Shown one piece after another: positions 62,616 through 64,000 of a DNA stretch of 64,000 nt. Source of the stretch: Corynebacterium suicordis DSM 45110 (lineage in GTDB: Bacteria; Actinomycetota; Actinomycetes; Mycobacteriales; Mycobacteriaceae); the NCBI RefSeq assembly GCF_015351405.1, contig NZ_JADKMY010000001.1:558001-622000 (forward strand). Reading direction: 5' to 3'. The position numbers and the translations under genes are program-made. The first letter of the stretch is position 1, and each line of letters starts with the position of its first letter. The notes below the pieces were generated by a model. The model did not search any database, had not been told where the DNA came from, and saw nothing but the letters and a program-made list of their open reading frames with translations.

Positions 62616-64000
62616 ACCACGGGCGGCGGAAGCATTTCCTAGCGGTCACAGCGGCGGTGAGTTCTGCCACGTTACTGGCCGGATGTACCACGCTGCCGGG
62701 TGAATCTTCGCCGGGTGTGGTGAGTTCGTATTCCAACACGCCTGCCATGAAGGAAGTCCCGGAGCCGACCCCGGATAATCCCTCGGACCTCATGCTGCGT
62801 GATTTCTTCTCTGCCAGTGCACACCCGTTGTCTAACCACGAGGCGGCGCGAAAGTTCCTCACCGCGGATGCCAACAAGAACTGGCAGGCGAAAAACGAGC
62901 TGTTCATTCTGGACAACATGGAAATCGCCTCCGAGGGGGTCTCGGGGGAAGACAAGATCACCTACAAGGTGCGGGGAAACCTCATCGGCAGCGTGGGAGT
63001 GGGCGGAACGTATACGCCCCTGTTCACCGGTTATGAAACCACCTATGACCTGCAAAGGGAAAACGGTCAGTGGCGGGTGAGCAATCTTCCGGGAGCGGTG
63101 ATCGTGGACCGCGCGGACTTCACTACTGCCTACCAGCCGCGCACCATCTACTTCTCGGATCTGGCGGGGCAAACCCTGGTGCCGGATCGTCGGTGGATCT
63201 ACACGCAGCAGCAATCGCTGGGTGCTTCGCTGGTATCGCTGTTTGTGGAAGGTCCGCGGGAGGGCCTGTCCGGGGCGGTGCGCTCTCTGCTGCCGGATAA
63301 TGCCACGGCGCAGACGCATGACCTTGATGGCCGCGGAATCTCCGTGGAGTTTGCGGGGATCACGGGGCTCAAGCCAGCCGAGCGCGAACTCCTGGCCGCT
63401 CAGGTGGTGTGGATGCTGGCCGCCGCAGAGGTGCGGGGACCGTATCGGATCATGGCAGATGGAGTGCCGCTGTCCGAGAGTGTCGGGGAGAACTGGGGCG
63501 TGGATGATGTCTCCCGCTTTGATCCACGCGCGGAGGCGCAAACCCCGCTGCGCGCGATCATCGATGGCAACGTGGTGAACCTTTCCGATGACTCCGGTGC
63601 CGAACCCATTAACGGCTGGATCAACGCGCAGTACAACGAGTCCGCCAGCTACGCGCCACGGGGAGACCTGTTCGCACTGGTGACTGGCCGCGGGGATGAG
63701 CGACGCACGCTCCTCATGGGCGAGGCGAATGGCTCCCCACACAAGGCGCTGGATGCCAACACTTTGACCAGGCCGGCATGGTCCGCCAACGCGGAATCGC
63801 TGTATGTGGTGGCTGACGGCCGGCAGTTGGTCCGCATGGATCTCCGACCGGATAATTCCGCTGAGCGGGTGGATGTGAACATGGATGAGGTCAAGGAGCT
63901 CGAAGATGATTCCGCCCGCATCAGTGTCTTCCGCGTCTCCCGCGACGGGGCGCGAGCAGTGCTGCTGATCAATGGCAGCGTGTACATCGCGGTGCTGAAG
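62612..64000 (+). CDS. lpqB: Lipoprotein LpqB, partial (3' end outside window)
   Basis: The accessory lipoprotein of MtrAB. The first 463 codons are present and open to the window edge; family members are about 580 residues. The signal peptide HFLAVTAAVSSATLLAGC has a lipobox with Cys at residue 25. A GerMN-like region follows (ARTIYFSDLAGQTLVPDRRWI... and SLVSLFVEGPREGLSGAVRSLLP), then the start of a beta-propeller-like domain. The ATG overlaps the mtrB stop. Confidence 0.93.
   Translation, partial: MNHGRRKHFLAVTAAVSSATLLAGCTTLPGESSPGVVSSYSNTPAMKEVPEPTPDNPSDLMLRDFFSASAHPLSNHEAARKFLTADANKNWQAKNELFILDNMEIASEGVSGEDKITYKVRGNLIGSVGVGGTYTPLFTGYETTYDLQRENGQWRVSNLPGAVIVDRADFTTAYQPRTIYFSDLAGQTLVPDRRWIYTQQQSLGASLVSLFVEGPREGLSGAVRSLLPDNATAQTHDLDGRGISVEFAGITGLKPAERELLAAQVVWMLAAAEVRGPYRIMADGVPLSESVGENWGVDDVSRFDPRAEAQTPLRAIIDGNVVNLSDDSGAEPINGWINAQYNESASYAPRGDLFALVTGRGDERRTLLMGEANGSPHKALDANTLTRPAWSANAESLYVVADGRQLVRMDLRPDNSAERVDVNMDEVKELEDDSARISVFRVSRDGARAVLLINGSVYIAVLK

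Overview
The window is a compact chromosomal segment of a high-GC actinobacterium, almost certainly a Corynebacterium or close relative. The evidence is the gene content and order: upp with an NlpC/P60 gene beside it, accBC, accE-accD-birA, purK-purE, a Tus-type trehalose importer, rmlD-wbbL-manC, a WhiB2/WhcD regulator next to a DUF3499 gene, manB-manA, sahH-tmk and mtrA-mtrB-lpqB. This order is shared with C. glutamicum and, for the right-hand part, with Mycobacterium. About 59 protein genes and one short leader ORF are supported. I found no rRNA, tRNA, IS element, phage gene or CRISPR array.

Layout. 0-7 kb: MFS exporter, exonuclease III, TRIC-type channel, TrpRS, YihY/BrkB membrane protein, adenosine deaminase. 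7-11 kb: a sugar-type ABC operon (binding lipoprotein, permease, ATPase) and a Q/N/G-rich membrane protein. 11-14.4 kb: a conserved hypothetical and an NlpC/P60 protein coupled to a small helical protein. 14.4-19.4 kb: nucleobase salvage (upp, purine nucleoside phosphorylase), a phosphohexomutase, an M20 amidohydrolase behind a leader ORF, a DUF1707 protein. 19.4-24 kb: glpK, accBC, rhodanese. 24-28 kb: a Cj0069-family protein and prpD-prpC without prpB between them. 28-34 kb: maf, accE, a divergent accD, birA, a PH-domain protein, purK, purE. 34-41 kb: YdcF protein, dicarboxylate/amino-acid symporter, tusGFEK. 41-45 kb: a histidine kinase/response regulator/ABC exporter module. 45-51 kb: TIGR03089 protein, LCP ligase, rmlD, wbbL, manC. 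51-57 kb: whcD, a degenerate metallopeptidase-family gene, DUF3499, manB, manA, two hypotheticals. 57-64 kb: sahH, tmk, mtrA, mtrB and the 5' part of lpqB, which runs off the window.

Many genes serve the mycobacterial-type envelope: rmlD and wbbL make the rhamnose linker of arabinogalactan, LCP proteins attach it to peptidoglycan, manA/manB/manC supply GDP-mannose for lipoglycans, the carboxylase subunits supply malonyl-type CoA precursors, Tus recovers trehalose, and MtrAB-LpqB monitors wall status and division.

Two things stand out at DNA level. First, a degenerate motif close to GGTGGCGTCGAAAAAAAGAA recurs at least 14 times on both strands, in several reading frames and in untranslated DNA. 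Its core GGCGTCGAAAA occurs exactly five times where about 0.03 is expected by chance. No feature class I know explains it. Second, many genes have a TANNNT -10 box only 7-8 nt before the start codon and no Shine-Dalgarno, so leaderless transcription looks common. Other items: four helically phased 11-bp repeats ahead of tmk-mtrAB-lpqB, a long compound hairpin before add, a terminator between tusE and tusF, and an accD lacking both family glycine-pair motifs.
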